From contig JBCBRM010000008.1 of the NCBI GenBank assembly GCA_039819665.1, forward strand, positions 124,001 through 188,000: a stretch of DNA of 64,000 nucleotides, read 5' to 3'. The notes beneath the pieces are model-generated. The model searched no databases. It had not been told where the DNA came from and saw only the letters and a program-made list of their open reading frames with translations. How positions within the stretch are numbered: position 1 is the first letter of the stretch; the number at the start of each line of letters is the position of its first letter. This document shows, in pieces, positions 25,288-34,157 of the stretch. The position numbers and the translations under genes are program-made. Source of the stretch: JAWPMV01 sp039819665. Its GTDB lineage: Bacteria; Bacteroidota; Bacteroidia; J057.

Positions 25288-26115
25288 CTACGGCCTCGGC
25301 CCGGGAACATCCAGTTCCATATTGTATTCTTTGATCGCACGGTAAATACTACTGGCGATATAAATCTGTCCTTCCTCTGAGGAAAGGTATTTTTCTTCTT
25401 CTCTATTTGAAATAAATCCCACCTCGGTAAGAATCGCTGGCATCCCACATTGGTAGAGAACGACAAAAGGAGCTTGCTTGACTCCACGGCTATGGCGTTC
25501 CAAACGAGTTTTGAATTGCCTTTCTACCTTTTCCGCCATTCGAACTGACTCAGAGCGGAACACATTTTTCAACAATTTAAAATAGATAAAACCTTCTGGG
25601 GAAGTTGGATCAAATCCTCCATACATATCCCCGTAGTTCTCTTCAAAGAGAATGGCTTCATTTTCTGCTATAATAGTAGCATAATTTTCTTGCCCATCAT
25701 TTACTCCCAGCACATAAGTTTCTGTACCGAACTTGGCCCGGTTTTCCAAAGCATTGATATGTATACTAATGAAAAAATCGCCTCCGGCTTCTTTTGCAAT
25801 CTCTCCCCTTCTGTGCAGTTCTATAAAGGTATCGTCCTCACGCGTCATAACTACCTTGATTTCAGGCATATTTTCCTGAACGATGCGGCGTAAATGTAAG
25901 GCTATGCTAAGTGCTAAATCTTTTTCGTAGTGATTCTTGCCCACGGCTCCAGGATCTTTCCCGCCGTGGCCAGGATCGATGACAAGGGTTTTAATGTTTC
26001 CCCCCACAGGCTTAATGAGATCGGGATGAAGCTCAGCCGATGAGAATGGCAATGGAAAGTAAGAGACCAAAGCCAAACAGGAAACTAGGCAAACTAAAAA
26101 CAGTAATCTTCGCAA
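25288..26115 (-). CDS. N-acetylmuramoyl-L-alanine amidase (Amidase_3)
   Basis: A 275-residue cell-wall amidase with an N-terminal signal or anchor helix (LFLVCLVSCLALVSYFPL). Zinc-site motifs are in order: LVIDPGHGGKDPGA (His), the Glu in NHYEKDLALS, FISIHINA (His), and the catalytic Glu in ILTEVGFISNREEE. It removes stem peptides from peptidoglycan in the periplasm, usually for cell separation or recycling. The gene is divergent from lptD and ~90 bp away, so two envelope genes share a promoter region. Confidence 0.93.
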   Translation of the reverse strand: MRRLLFLVCLVSCLALVSYFPLPFSSAELHPDLIKPVGGNIKTLVIDPGHGGKDPGAVGKNHYEKDLALSIALHLRRIVQENMPEIKVVMTREDDTFIELHRRGEIAKEAGGDFFISIHINALENRAKFGTETYVLGVNDGQENYATIIAENEAILFEENYGDMYGGFDPTSPEGFIYFKLLKNVFRSESVRMAEKVERQFKTRLERHSRGVKQAPFVVLYQCGMPAILTEVGFISNREEEKYLSSEEGQIYIASSIYRAIKEYNMELDVPGPRP

Positions 26116-26200
26116 TTCTAAAAACCTTTAACTAGAAACCAACCTTTTTAACCAGGTCAAGCACTATGTAAATGGACGCAAATTCTTAGGGATATTCCTG

Positions 26201-26208
26201 TATATTTG
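26201..26208 (+). promoter_or_regulatory. -7 promoter element (TATATTTG) for lptD
   Basis: Exact TAnnTTTG match. A transcript would start near 26214, which rules out the TTG inside this element as the lptD start codon. Confidence 0.65.
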
Positions 26209-26238
26209 CACCCGAAAGAGCAAGAGAGCCAATTATTA

Positions 26239-29067
26239 GTGCAGCATTTCTACTACATATTGACTGTTATACCAAGAAAGGAAAAATTTCGAAAAAAAGT
26301 AATAACACTTTTCGCAATTTCCTTCATCTTCCTTTCAGGACTATCTGCACAGGTAAATCCCACTGCGAAAAAGGATACGGCACAAAGTTCTACGACCCCA
26401 AATTCAACTGTTCCGTCTTTCATAAATGGCGGAGGAATCCCCGGTTTAGACAGTCTGGTACAGGATACTAGCAAAAAAGATACCTTAAGTCCCGCTGACG
26501 CAAAAAAACAACAATATGTAGACTCGCTTAAGGCGACTTCGGACTTGGATGCAGAGGTAAAATATACCGCATCTGACTCGATCGTATTTGATGTAAAGAG
26601 TAAAAAACTTTTCCTATATCAGAATTCTACCCTGGATTATACAGACATTAACCTAAAGTCTAAACGCCTGGATATTTCCATGGATAATCAGACTTTGCAT
26701 GCATTTGGGAAGGAGGATAGTACTCGAGGCACCTATGAGGGGCGTCCCGAATTTACGCAAGCCGGCGAGACCTATCAGGCCAAAGACATTGTATATAATT
26801 TCGCCACCCGAAAAGGTCGGATCAAGAATGGAAAGTTGGTTGAAGGGGATGGATTTGTACTTGCAGAAGTAGCAAAATACCAGCAGGATGGAACCTTTCA
26901 TGGGTATTTTGGAAAATATACGACCTGTAATCTTGACCACCCTCACTATTACATTCAATCTCGGAAATTGAAGATGATTCCTGATAAAAAGCAGCTCATT
27001 AGTGGGCCTTTGAATCTGGTGATTGGAGATTTTCCTATTCCCATTGTGATTCCTTTTGGCTTCCTTCCTAACATGGAGTCTGAAGGTCGAAAAAATGGAA
27101 TTATCTTTCCGACTTATGGAGAGGCCCAGGATAGAGGATTTTTCTTACGAAACCTCGGATACTATGTGGGATTAAATGACTATTTCGATTTACAGGTAGA
27201 TGGAGATATATATACCCGAGGAGGATGGCGTTTAGGTGTAGCTACGAAATACAATATTAAATATAGGTTCAGTGGAAATCTTAGGTTTCAATATGGAGTA
27301 CAAAGGTTCAACGAGCCTACAGACCCGGATTTCAGAAGAACTACCGCATGGTCCCTAACCTGGTCCCACAATCAACCTATTGACCCAACTTTTAGGATTT
27401 CTTCGTCGGTCAATATGTCGAGTTCAAATAGTTTCCAAAGAAGGATTAGCCAAAACCAAAGCGATTTTTTCACCAATAACCTGACCTCTTCAGTAAACAT
27501 TTCCAAAAACTTTAACAACCTGCCTTTTTCCTTGAATGTAGGGCTTCGACACCAACAAGACCTAAACAAAGAAACGGTAAGTATGCAGTTGCCGGAATTG
27601 GCTTTCAATGTCCAAAGACAAACCCCTTTCAAATTCGTCAAAAATAAAAACCTCCGCTGGTTAAAGACATTGGGGATTACCTATAATATGAATGCAAGGA
27701 ACTCTTTGGAAACAGTACCTGACACCTTGCTGGGCACCTTACTTTTTAATTGGCAAGATAGCATTGATTATTTCGAGGTATTTGCAGGCGATACAATTCC
27801 AACAAGAAGGGTGGGTTCCTCATTCTATCGTAATGGAATGCAACACAGATTGAGCTCAGGTACGACGATCAAACTTTTTAAAAATATAAATATAACCCCT
27901 TCATTTAGCTCAATAGGATACTGGTATACGAGCACTACAGAAAAATTCTGGAATGAAGCAGAAAACAGGATCGAAGACAGACAGGTACGAGGATTTGCTC
28001 AAGGATATGAATATTCTACCTCTGTTTCTGCCAGTACAAATTTCTATGGCATTTATGAGTTGACTAGTACCAAAAGAGAGTTGAAGTTCAGACAAAGATT
28101 TTCACCAAGCATCGGTTATAATTATCGACCGGATTTCTCAGAAGATCGATTTGGTTATTACAGAACCGTTCAGGCTGATAGTGCCGCTACACGTTTTGAG
28201 ACGTATAGCATCTTTGAGGATGGTATTTACAGAGGGCCGGGGAAAGGTGAAAGTCAATCTATGAGTTTCAGTCTTTCCAGTGTAATTGAGATGAAATACC
28301 GGAAGAAAGAAAGCTTTGAGGATGATTTCGATGAAAAGGAAGATAAATACATTCGAACCAATCTGATTGATAATATCGGTTTGAGTGGAAGCTATAATTT
28401 TGCAGCTGACAGCTTTCAGCTTTCTACCATCAATGCCCGAGTCAGAACCAGCCTCTTTGAGAAGAAACTGAATATTACCACCAGTGCACGTCTTGATCCC
28501 TATTACTATGGATTTGACGATACGGATACGCCTTTCGAATTGCCCAATGCAAGAAGGATCAATGATTTTTTGATCAATCGTACCGGCCAATTGGCAAGAC
28601 TTACGGCTGCTCAGGTGAGTTTGTCAACATCTCTTTCCTCCAAAAAGAGAAATGGCACCAAATCAAAGTCCAAGGATTTTGACGAGCAGGAATTTCAGCA
28701 AATTGCCAATACCCTCTACCAATACGTAGATTTCGATATCCCCTGGAGTTTACGCCTGAATTATAACCTCTCTTATTCTCGTCCGGGAATAGATCCGGGA
28801 AGGCTTACTTCTACAGCCAACATCAGCGGTAGTTTCTCATTTACTCCCAACTGGCAATTCCAGTTTCAAACGGGATATGACCTTGTAAATCGCAAGGCCA
28901 ACCAGACGCGCTTGAGTGTGTTTAGGAATCTTCATTGCTGGGATATGTCCTTTTCCTGGGTACCTTTTGGACCGTTGCGTAGTTACAACCTGACCATAGC
29001 CGTGAGGAGTGCGACGCTTAGAGACTTGAAGCTTACGCGGAATAATTTCTGGCAGGATAGATTTTAG
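26239..29067 (+). CDS. lptD: LPS-assembly outer membrane protein LptD
   Basis: About 942 residues. No in-frame ATG precedes the signal peptide (VITLFAISFIFLSGLSAQ). The longest frame begins at a TTG inside the promoter, so I chose the GTG here; a TTG at 26260 is equally possible. An OstA-like domain (DSIVFDVKSKKLFLYQNSTLDYTDINLKS, ~100-230) is followed by a Bacteroidota-type LptD barrel (GWRLGVATKYNIKYRFSG, FQYGVQRF). LptD inserts LPS into the outer leaflet with the lipoprotein LptE, which is not seen nearby. The C-terminal residues are RF, with Phe last as in many outer-membrane barrels. Confidence 0.88.
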   Translation: MQHFYYILTVIPRKEKFRKKVITLFAISFIFLSGLSAQVNPTAKKDTAQSSTTPNSTVPSFINGGGIPGLDSLVQDTSKKDTLSPADAKKQQYVDSLKATSDLDAEVKYTASDSIVFDVKSKKLFLYQNSTLDYTDINLKSKRLDISMDNQTLHAFGKEDSTRGTYEGRPEFTQAGETYQAKDIVYNFATRKGRIKNGKLVEGDGFVLAEVAKYQQDGTFHGYFGKYTTCNLDHPHYYIQSRKLKMIPDKKQLISGPLNLVIGDFPIPIVIPFGFLPNMESEGRKNGIIFPTYGEAQDRGFFLRNLGYYVGLNDYFDLQVDGDIYTRGGWRLGVATKYNIKYRFSGNLRFQYGVQRFNEPTDPDFRRTTAWSLTWSHNQPIDPTFRISSSVNMSSSNSFQRRISQNQSDFFTNNLTSSVNISKNFNNLPFSLNVGLRHQQDLNKETVSMQLPELAFNVQRQTPFKFVKNKNLRWLKTLGITYNMNARNSLETVPDTLLGTLLFNWQDSIDYFEVFAGDTIPTRRVGSSFYRNGMQHRLSSGTTIKLFKNINITPSFSSIGYWYTSTTEKFWNEAENRIEDRQVRGFAQGYEYSTSVSASTNFYGIYELTSTKRELKFRQRFSPSIGYNYRPDFSEDRFGYYRTVQADSAATRFETYSIFEDGIYRGPGKGESQSMSFSLSSVIEMKYRKKESFEDDFDEKEDKYIRTNLIDNIGLSGSYNFAADSFQLSTINARVRTSLFEKKLNITTSARLDPYYYGFDDTDTPFELPNARRINDFLINRTGQLARLTAAQVSLSTSLSSKKRNGTKSKSKDFDEQEFQQIANTLYQYVDFDIPWSLRLNYNLSYSRPGIDPGRLTSTANISGSFSFTPNWQFQFQTGYDLVNRKANQTRLSVFRNLHCWDMSFSWVPFGPLRSYNLTIAVRSATLRDLKLTRNNFWQDRF

Positions 29068-29113
29068 AACCTCCTTTTTAAATTAGCGTATCAAGATCGG
29101 GTTCGGGCATGTT

Positions 29114-29347
29114 ATGCCTATGTTACTTTTTAAAAGACTTCTCTTTACCCTTCTTGTTTTGCTCGCATCACCTATACTCTGGGTGATTTTCATATTCTGG
29201 TTTATAATTCCTGAAGATTATGAAGCTGCCGGAAGTTTAATAAGGGATATAGGAACTGCTGGTCTGATTCTCACTCCTTTTATTGGAATTGTCTGTGCGC
29301 TGATTGCATGGTTTTCGTCAGAGGATTGGGAGGAGAATAAGAAGTAA
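29114..29347 (+). CDS. Small hypothetical membrane protein
   Basis: 77 residues with two hydrophobic helices (LLFTLLVLLASPILWVIFIFWFII and LILTPFIGIVCALIAWF) joined by an acidic loop, and an acidic C-terminus. A hairpin membrane protein with no recognised family. It follows lptD by 46 bp and is likely on its transcript. ATG codons at 29114 and 29120 are both possible. Confidence 0.6.
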   Translation: MPMLLFKRLLFTLLVLLASPILWVIFIFWFIIPEDYEAAGSLIRDIGTAGLILTPFIGIVCALIAWFSSEDWEENKK

Positions 29348-29393
29348 AATTTATACAAGCTTCCTCGGCCCTATAGCCATCACGCTTGTAAGC

Positions 29394-29567
29394 CTCGGAA
29401 TGACAGGACTGCTAGAGTCAAAGCGCAGTTGTCACCCTGACCAAAGTGGAAGGGTCTATAATACTTGCCTAATGCTTTGCCATCTATTCTTTTAAATGGA
29501 TTATTGGTGCAAAAGGTGTAGTCCCTTGACAGGACTCGGGATGACAGCTTTAAATGGCTCGGAATGA
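29394..29567. repeat. Intergenic dispersed-repeat remnant
   Basis: A 240-bp gene-free stretch holds three direct copies of CTCGGrATGA (29394, 29535, 29558; the first two extend to ATGACAG). TGTCACCCTGACCAAAGTGG (29431-29450) is a near inverted form of the same motif. This resembles the common REP-like intergenic elements with TGTCACCCTGA cores. Confidence 0.5.
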
Positions 29568-29590
29568 AACTATTTATTTGAATGAATAGT

Positions 29591-30193
29591 TTATTTCTTC
29601 ACCTTATCACGTCCTTCCAGAACTTTTACGACATCTTTCAAGCTCATATCCTTGGCTTCTAGCAGGATCATCATATGGTAAAGAAGATCGGCAGCCTCAT
29701 TTACAAAAAGGTGATCATCATCATCTTTAGCTTCAATAACAAGTTCAACAGCTTCTTCTCCCACTTTTTGGGCGATTTTGTTAATCCCTCTCTTAAATAA
29801 TTTTGAGGTATGAGAACCTTCAACGGGAGATACTCTTCTTTCATGAATGGTTTTCTCAAGACTTTTAAGAAAGGCTAATGGTTCTGTATTTTCTTCATCA
29901 AAGCAGGTATCACTACCTGTGTGACAAACCGGCCCCAAAGGTCTTGCCTGAATAAGGAGTGTGTCCTTATCGCAATCCACTTTTATATCTTCAACCATTA
30001 GAAAATTACCAGAGGTTTCTCCTTTGGTCCACAGTCGTTCTTTACTTCGGGAAAAAAAGGTAACCTTCCCTTCTTTTTTTGTTTTCTCAAAGGCTTTTTC
30101 ATTCATATACCCTAGCATCAGCACCTTTTTCGTGTACACATCCTGTATTATGGCAGGGACTAGTCCATCACCCTTTTTATAGTTAATTTTCAT
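29591..30193 (-). CDS. hisIE: Phosphoribosyl-AMP cyclohydrolase / phosphoribosyl-ATP pyrophosphatase
   Basis: A 200-residue fused enzyme. The HisI part (1-~105) has MLGYMN, TFFSRSKERLWTKGETSGN, the Asp of VDCDKDTL and the zinc Cys residues of GPVCHTGSDTCF. The HisE part (~110-200) has KLFKRGINKIAQKVGEEAVELVIEAK and the acidic DEAADLLYHMM-like motif (NEAADLLYHMMILLE). They perform steps 2 and 3 of histidine synthesis: pyrophosphate removal and ring opening. Last gene of the hisH-A-F-IE block, 41 bp after hisF. Confidence 0.97.
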   Translation of the reverse strand: MKINYKKGDGLVPAIIQDVYTKKVLMLGYMNEKAFEKTKKEGKVTFFSRSKERLWTKGETSGNFLMVEDIKVDCDKDTLLIQARPLGPVCHTGSDTCFDEENTEPLAFLKSLEKTIHERRVSPVEGSHTSKLFKRGINKIAQKVGEEAVELVIEAKDDDDHLFVNEAADLLYHMMILLEAKDMSLKDVVKVLEGRDKVKK

Positions 30194-30234
30194 TGTTCTA
30201 AATCCGTATTTGTAAGGCTAAGTTTTGATTAATT

Positions 30235-30990
30235 CTAAGGTCTAATATTTATTCCTTGCTGGTGAAGGTATTTTTTGAGCTTAGGAATGGGAATGGTACC
30301 AAAATGGAAAATACTCGCTGCTAAAGCGGCATCTGCTTTTCCCTCTTCAAAAGCTTCCACAAAATGAGCTTCTGTCCCAGCACCACCGGACGCAATAACG
30401 GGAATTTTCACAGATTCTGATACTGCTCTGGTAATATCTAGTGAAAATCCGGCTTTTGTTCCGTCTCCTTGCATGGATGTAAGTAATATTTCCCCTGCTC
30501 CCCGATTTTCCAGTTCTTTGGCCCAGGCTACTGTTTCCAGTACAGTCTCTCGTCTTCCTCCGTGGGTAAATACATGCCAGCTTTCGTCTAATAAATTTGT
30601 GTCTATTGCAACAACTACACATTGACTCCCAAATTCGTTGGCGAGTTCTTCAACCAATTCCGGTCTGCGAACTGCTGCGGAATTCACAGATATTTTATCG
30701 GCACCTGCCATCAATAATCGATTGACATCTTCTACACTTCTGATCCCCCCTCCTACTGTAAAGGGAATATCGATTTCCTTTCCGATTCGCTTTACCAATG
30801 CGGCCAGGGTATCTCTTTTTTCCACGGTAGCAGTTATGTCCAGAAAGCATAGCTCATCTGCTCCCTGCTTTGCGTATGCAGCTCCTAATTCTACCGGATC
30901 GCCTGCATCTCTTATATCAATAAAATTTACCCCTTTGACAGTTCGTCCATCTTTGATATCCAGGCAAGGGATGATTCTTTTCGTTAGCAT
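30235..30990 (-). CDS. hisF: Imidazole glycerol phosphate synthase, cyclase subunit
   Basis: A 251-residue TIM barrel. The start LTKRIIPCLDIKDGRTVKGVNF holds the catalytic Asp11 and phosphate loop, and VVVAIDTNL carries the second Asp (Asp130 in the family). Phosphate-binding GGGIRSVED and ASGGAG appear on schedule. HisF joins PRFAR with ammonia delivered from HisH to give IGP and AICAR. The gene starts 1 nt after hisA ends, giving tight coupling. Confidence 0.97.
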   Translation of the reverse strand: MLTKRIIPCLDIKDGRTVKGVNFIDIRDAGDPVELGAAYAKQGADELCFLDITATVEKRDTLAALVKRIGKEIDIPFTVGGGIRSVEDVNRLLMAGADKISVNSAAVRRPELVEELANEFGSQCVVVAIDTNLLDESWHVFTHGGRRETVLETVAWAKELENRGAGEILLTSMQGDGTKAGFSLDITRAVSESVKIPVIASGGAGTEAHFVEAFEEGKADAALAASIFHFGTIPIPKLKKYLHQQGINIRP

Positions 30991-30991
30991 A

Positions 30992-31714
30992 TTAGCTTTC
31001 TATCAATTCTTCTAATTTGATTTTACCTTCATAAATCGCTTTGCCAATGATGATTCCGTAAATATTCATTTGCCGAAGTTCCTCAACATCTTCTTTTCCG
31101 CTTACTCCTCCACTAGCTACTAGGTTAAGTGCAGGGAATTGCTTCATCAACTTTTTATATAAGGGTATTGCTGGACCTTCTAGCATCCCATCTTTGGAAA
31201 TATCCGTAACTACGGCAGTTTGAATACCAGCCTTCAGATTTTCACTGACAAAATCATATAAATCAATAGCTGTTTGGGTTTGCCATCCATGAATGGCAAT
31301 TTTTTCCTCCCTCACATCAGCACTTAAAATGATCCTGTCATTCTGATATTCCTTTAGCCAGGAGTGAAACTTCTGAGGCTCTTTCGCAGCAGCACTTCCA
31401 ACATTTATCTGCTTAGCACCCGCATTGAAAGCCGCTTCCAAATCTTCTTTTGCTTTAATCCCTCCTCCAAAGTCTACCTCTAGCGCAGTTTGAGAACTTA
31501 TCTTTTCAAGAATAGTCAAGTTTACAGGCTTACCTGCCTTTGCTCCATCCAGGTCAACCAGATGTAAGTATTTGATCCCGGCAGCTTCAAATTCTTTAGC
31601 AACTTCCACAGGATCTTCATTATAAACCTTTTTCTTTCCATAGTCCCCTTTCTCTAATCGTACACATTTCCCCCCGATCAGGTCTATGGCAGGAATTATT
31701 TTTGTTTGGCTCAT
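30992..31714 (-). CDS. hisA: ProFAR isomerase (HisA)
   Basis: A 240-residue TIM barrel paralogous to HisF. The start KIIPAIDLIGGKCVRLEKGDY contains Asp8, VVTDISKDGMLEGP carries the second catalytic Asp, and phosphate loops read VDFGGGIKAKEDL and VASGGVSGKED. It performs the Amadori rearrangement of ProFAR to PRFAR. It overlaps the hisH stop by one base (TGATG), so translation is coupled. Confidence 0.97.
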   Translation of the reverse strand: MSQTKIIPAIDLIGGKCVRLEKGDYGKKKVYNEDPVEVAKEFEAAGIKYLHLVDLDGAKAGKPVNLTILEKISSQTALEVDFGGGIKAKEDLEAAFNAGAKQINVGSAAAKEPQKFHSWLKEYQNDRIILSADVREEKIAIHGWQTQTAIDLYDFVSENLKAGIQTAVVTDISKDGMLEGPAIPLYKKLMKQFPALNLVASGGVSGKEDVEELRQMNIYGIIIGKAIYEGKIKLEELIES

Positions 31715-32301
31715 CAGATCTTTTCAATAAAATTTTTAAGGATTTGCGCACCAATCTTCCCACTCTTTTCCGGGTGAAACTGGGTAGCATAAAAATTGCC
31801 TTTGTGCATAGCCGCACTAAAACCCAAACCATAATCGCAGGAAGAAATTGTATAAGGGCCTTTTTCTACATAATAACTATGAACAAAATAGACATAGGGG
31901 GCTTCTCCAAGGTCTTCCAATAGCGGAGAATCCGTATTTTTTAATTCATTCCAGCCTATATGAGGCACTTTTAGCTCAGAGTCTGGAAACTTCTTTACCT
32001 CATGGTCAAATATACCAAGACAGGTAGTATCACGTTCTTCACTATAGCGACACATCAGTTGCATGCCTAAACAAACGCCCAAAACCGGTTGTTTCAAAGT
32101 AGGGATAATTTGATCTAAGCCCTTATTCTTTAAGTAGGCCATGGTACTAGCTGCCTCACCTACTCCCGGAAAAATGACTTTATCCGCATTTCTGATCTCA
32201 GATTCGTCATCGGACAAGGTATAGGGAACATTTAGGCGGTCTAATGCGTACATTACAGATTGGACATTACCTGCATTGTATTTTATGATTACTAGATGCA
32301 T
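31714..32301 (-). CDS. hisH: Imidazole glycerol phosphate synthase, glutaminase subunit
   Basis: A 195-residue class I glutamine amidotransferase. Nucleophile Cys is in VLGVCLGMQLM, with His and Glu in TQFHPEKSG. The start is the Met of MHLVIIKYNAGNVQSV; the longer upstream frame would run into the divergent HD gene. HisH supplies ammonia to HisF. It opens the second his block, and its promoter must lie in the 32-bp gap or inside the HD gene. Confidence 0.96.
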   Translation of the reverse strand: MHLVIIKYNAGNVQSVMYALDRLNVPYTLSDDESEIRNADKVIFPGVGEAASTMAYLKNKGLDQIIPTLKQPVLGVCLGMQLMCRYSEERDTTCLGIFDHEVKKFPDSELKVPHIGWNELKNTDSPLLEDLGEAPYVYFVHSYYVEKGPYTISSCDYGLGFSAAMHKGNFYATQFHPEKSGKIGAQILKNFIEKI

Positions 32302-32303
32302 AT

Positions 32304-32311
32304 TATCTTTG
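32304..32311 (+). promoter_or_regulatory. -7 promoter element (TATCTTTG) for the HD gene
   Basis: Exact TAnnTTTG match in the 32-bp gap between divergent hisH and the HD gene, 22 bp before the HD start codon. Confidence 0.55.
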
Positions 32312-32333
32312 CAAAAGTGTAAATTAGCGTTTA

Positions 32334-32918
32334 ATGGATTTTCAAGCAGCAAAAGCCTTTATACTCCAAAAGCTTCGTGAAGAGTTGCCCCGCAACCTTA
32401 CTTATCATGGATTGCATCATACCCTGGATGTATGTCAATCTGCGAAAGAGATTGCCCGAGCTGAAGAAGTCGGAAGAGAGGACCTGATTTTGCTTGAAAC
32501 TGCGGCTCTCTACCATGATTCGGGCTTTACCAGAACCTATCAAAACCATGAAGCTGCGGGTTGTGATATAGCCCGGGAAAGTCTTCGAAAATTTGGTTAT
32601 AGCAAAATCCAGATCAGAAAGATTTGTGGAATGATCATGGCGACAAAAATTCCGCAGACCCCCACTACCCTTCTTGAACAAATCCTTTGTGATGCGGATC
32701 TCTTTTATTTGGGCAGAAAAGATTTCTACCACATCGGAGACACGCTTTATAGAGAGTTTCTTCTTCAGGGCATCGTAAAGAATGAAGTTGATTGGAACAA
32801 ACTCCAGGTTAAATTCCTCACCAATCATAATTACTTTACTCCAACGGCCATCAATATGCGCCAAGCCAAAAAGAACAAACATCTTCAGGAAGTTAAAGAA
32901 CTACTCAGGACGGCTTAA
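32334..32918 (+). CDS. HD-domain metal-dependent phosphohydrolase
   Basis: A 194-residue HD protein. Metal ligands read as YHGLHHT, AALYHDSGFT (the HD pair) and the later Asp in LCDADLFYLG. This small single-domain form resembles nucleotide or deoxynucleotide phosphohydrolases, but the substrate is unknown. Its position is odd: it is inserted between hisB and hisH on the opposite strand, 7 bp from the hisB end. That breaks the his operon into two transcription units. Confidence 0.88.
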   Translation: MDFQAAKAFILQKLREELPRNLTYHGLHHTLDVCQSAKEIARAEEVGREDLILLETAALYHDSGFTRTYQNHEAAGCDIARESLRKFGYSKIQIRKICGMIMATKIPQTPTTLLEQILCDADLFYLGRKDFYHIGDTLYREFLLQGIVKNEVDWNKLQVKFLTNHNYFTPTAINMRQAKKNKHLQEVKELLRTA

Positions 32919-32925
32919 TATCTCT

Positions 32926-34065
32926 TTATAGCATCCCTTTAGTTGTCGGCAAATCATTATTGCCCTCCTCTTTTTTAATAGCCAGTTTAATGGCTTTAGC
33001 CACTCCTTTAAAAGTCGCTTCGATCATATGATGAGCATTGCTACCTTGCATGCGGACATTCAGATTACATTTGGCCCCATCACAAAAAGATTTAAAAAAG
33101 TGCTCAAGCATTTCGACTGGAAATTCTCCTACTTTCTCCCGCATTATCTCACCAGCCCATACCAGCCAGGGTCTGCCAGAGAAATCAATCGCAACTTCCG
33201 TCAAGGCTTCGTCCATGGGTAGATTAAAACAGCCGTAACGGTTTATCCCTCGCTTATCTCCGAGAGCCTCAAGAAATGCTTCTCCAAGGGCAATTCCCGT
33301 ATCTTCTATTGTATGGTGAGGATCTATGTGCAAATCTCCCTTAGCAGAAATATTGAGGTTTATACCGCTATGCTTACCCAGCTGGTCCAGCATATGATCA
33401 AAGAAGCCTATACCTGTTTGATTATTAGTTGTCCCGCTACCATCCAGATCCAGTTCGATTTTTATATCGGTTTCTTTTGTTTTTCGGTGAATGCTGGCAC
33501 GACGACCAGCAGAAAGCAGGTAATCTCCGATTTCACGCCAGTTTTCTGTTTCAAGTACAAGGGTATCTTTTCTCAATTCTGTCAAATCCCATTCATCATC
33601 CAGCTCATCCACACTTCGACCAATCAAGATCCCTTTTGCACCCAGATTTTTTGCCAACTGAATATCACTAGGCCTATCCCCTACTACGTAAGAGTTCTCC
33701 AGGTCAAAGCTGCCGTCCATATAATGGGTCAGCAAAGCAGTGCCGGGTTTGCGAGTAGGTTTTCCTTCGGCTTTGAAGGTTCGGTCGATGAATACTTCAT
33801 CAAAATGTATCCCTTCCCCTTCAAAAAGGGCCATCATCTGATTATGGGCGGCCCAAAATCCATCTTCGGGAAAGTCCTCTGTACCTAGCCCATCCTGATT
33901 GGTAATCATCACCCATACAAAATCGGCCCCTTCCGCAATCCGTACCATTTCTCGAATTACACCCGGGATATAGGCCAATTTTTCCAAACTATCTACCTGA
34001 TAGTCTTCTGGCGGCTCTTTGATTAGGGTGCCATCCCGATCCAAAAATAAGACTCGTTTTTTCAC
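32926..34065 (-). CDS. hisB: Histidinol-phosphatase / imidazoleglycerol-phosphate dehydratase
   Basis: A 379-residue bifunctional protein. The N-terminal HAD phosphatase (1-~175) has nucleophile motif FLDRDGTL, the T/S loop VMITNQDG and the acidic VVGDRPSDIQLA. The C-terminal dehydratase (~190-379) has GIGFFDHMLDQLGKHSGI, DPHHTIEDTGIALG and NAHHMIEATFK, whose His residues bind Mn. It does steps 6 and 8 of the pathway. Such fusion occurs in Enterobacteria and Bacteroidota. A 92-bp gap with a hairpin separates it from hisC. Confidence 0.97.
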   Translation of the reverse strand: MKKRVLFLDRDGTLIKEPPEDYQVDSLEKLAYIPGVIREMVRIAEGADFVWVMITNQDGLGTEDFPEDGFWAAHNQMMALFEGEGIHFDEVFIDRTFKAEGKPTRKPGTALLTHYMDGSFDLENSYVVGDRPSDIQLAKNLGAKGILIGRSVDELDDEWDLTELRKDTLVLETENWREIGDYLLSAGRRASIHRKTKETDIKIELDLDGSGTTNNQTGIGFFDHMLDQLGKHSGINLNISAKGDLHIDPHHTIEDTGIALGEAFLEALGDKRGINRYGCFNLPMDEALTEVAIDFSGRPWLVWAGEIMREKVGEFPVEMLEHFFKSFCDGAKCNLNVRMQGSNAHHMIEATFKGVAKAIKLAIKKEEGNNDLPTTKGML

Positions 34066-34088
34066 TACAGCTTTTTTGAAATTCCGAT

Positions 34089-34117
34089 GTGTTATTGAGG
34101 AAAATTCCCCATAACAC
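34089..34117 (-). promoter_or_regulatory. Hairpin between hisC and hisB
   Basis: GTGTTAT and ATAACAC form 7-bp arms, with an inner GGAA/TTCC pair. This is the only long gap inside the hisGDCB block; the hairpin may be an internal processing or attenuation site. AT-rich DNA lies on its hisC side. Confidence 0.4.
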
Positions 34118-34157
34118 CGTTAAATATTATTTCAATAATAAATTATTCAATATTTTT

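Noticed and set aside
33313..33888. 191-codon plus-strand frame opposite hisB
   Set aside because: hisB on the minus strand has all motifs; the antisense frame is Ile/Phe/Cys-rich with no family signs.
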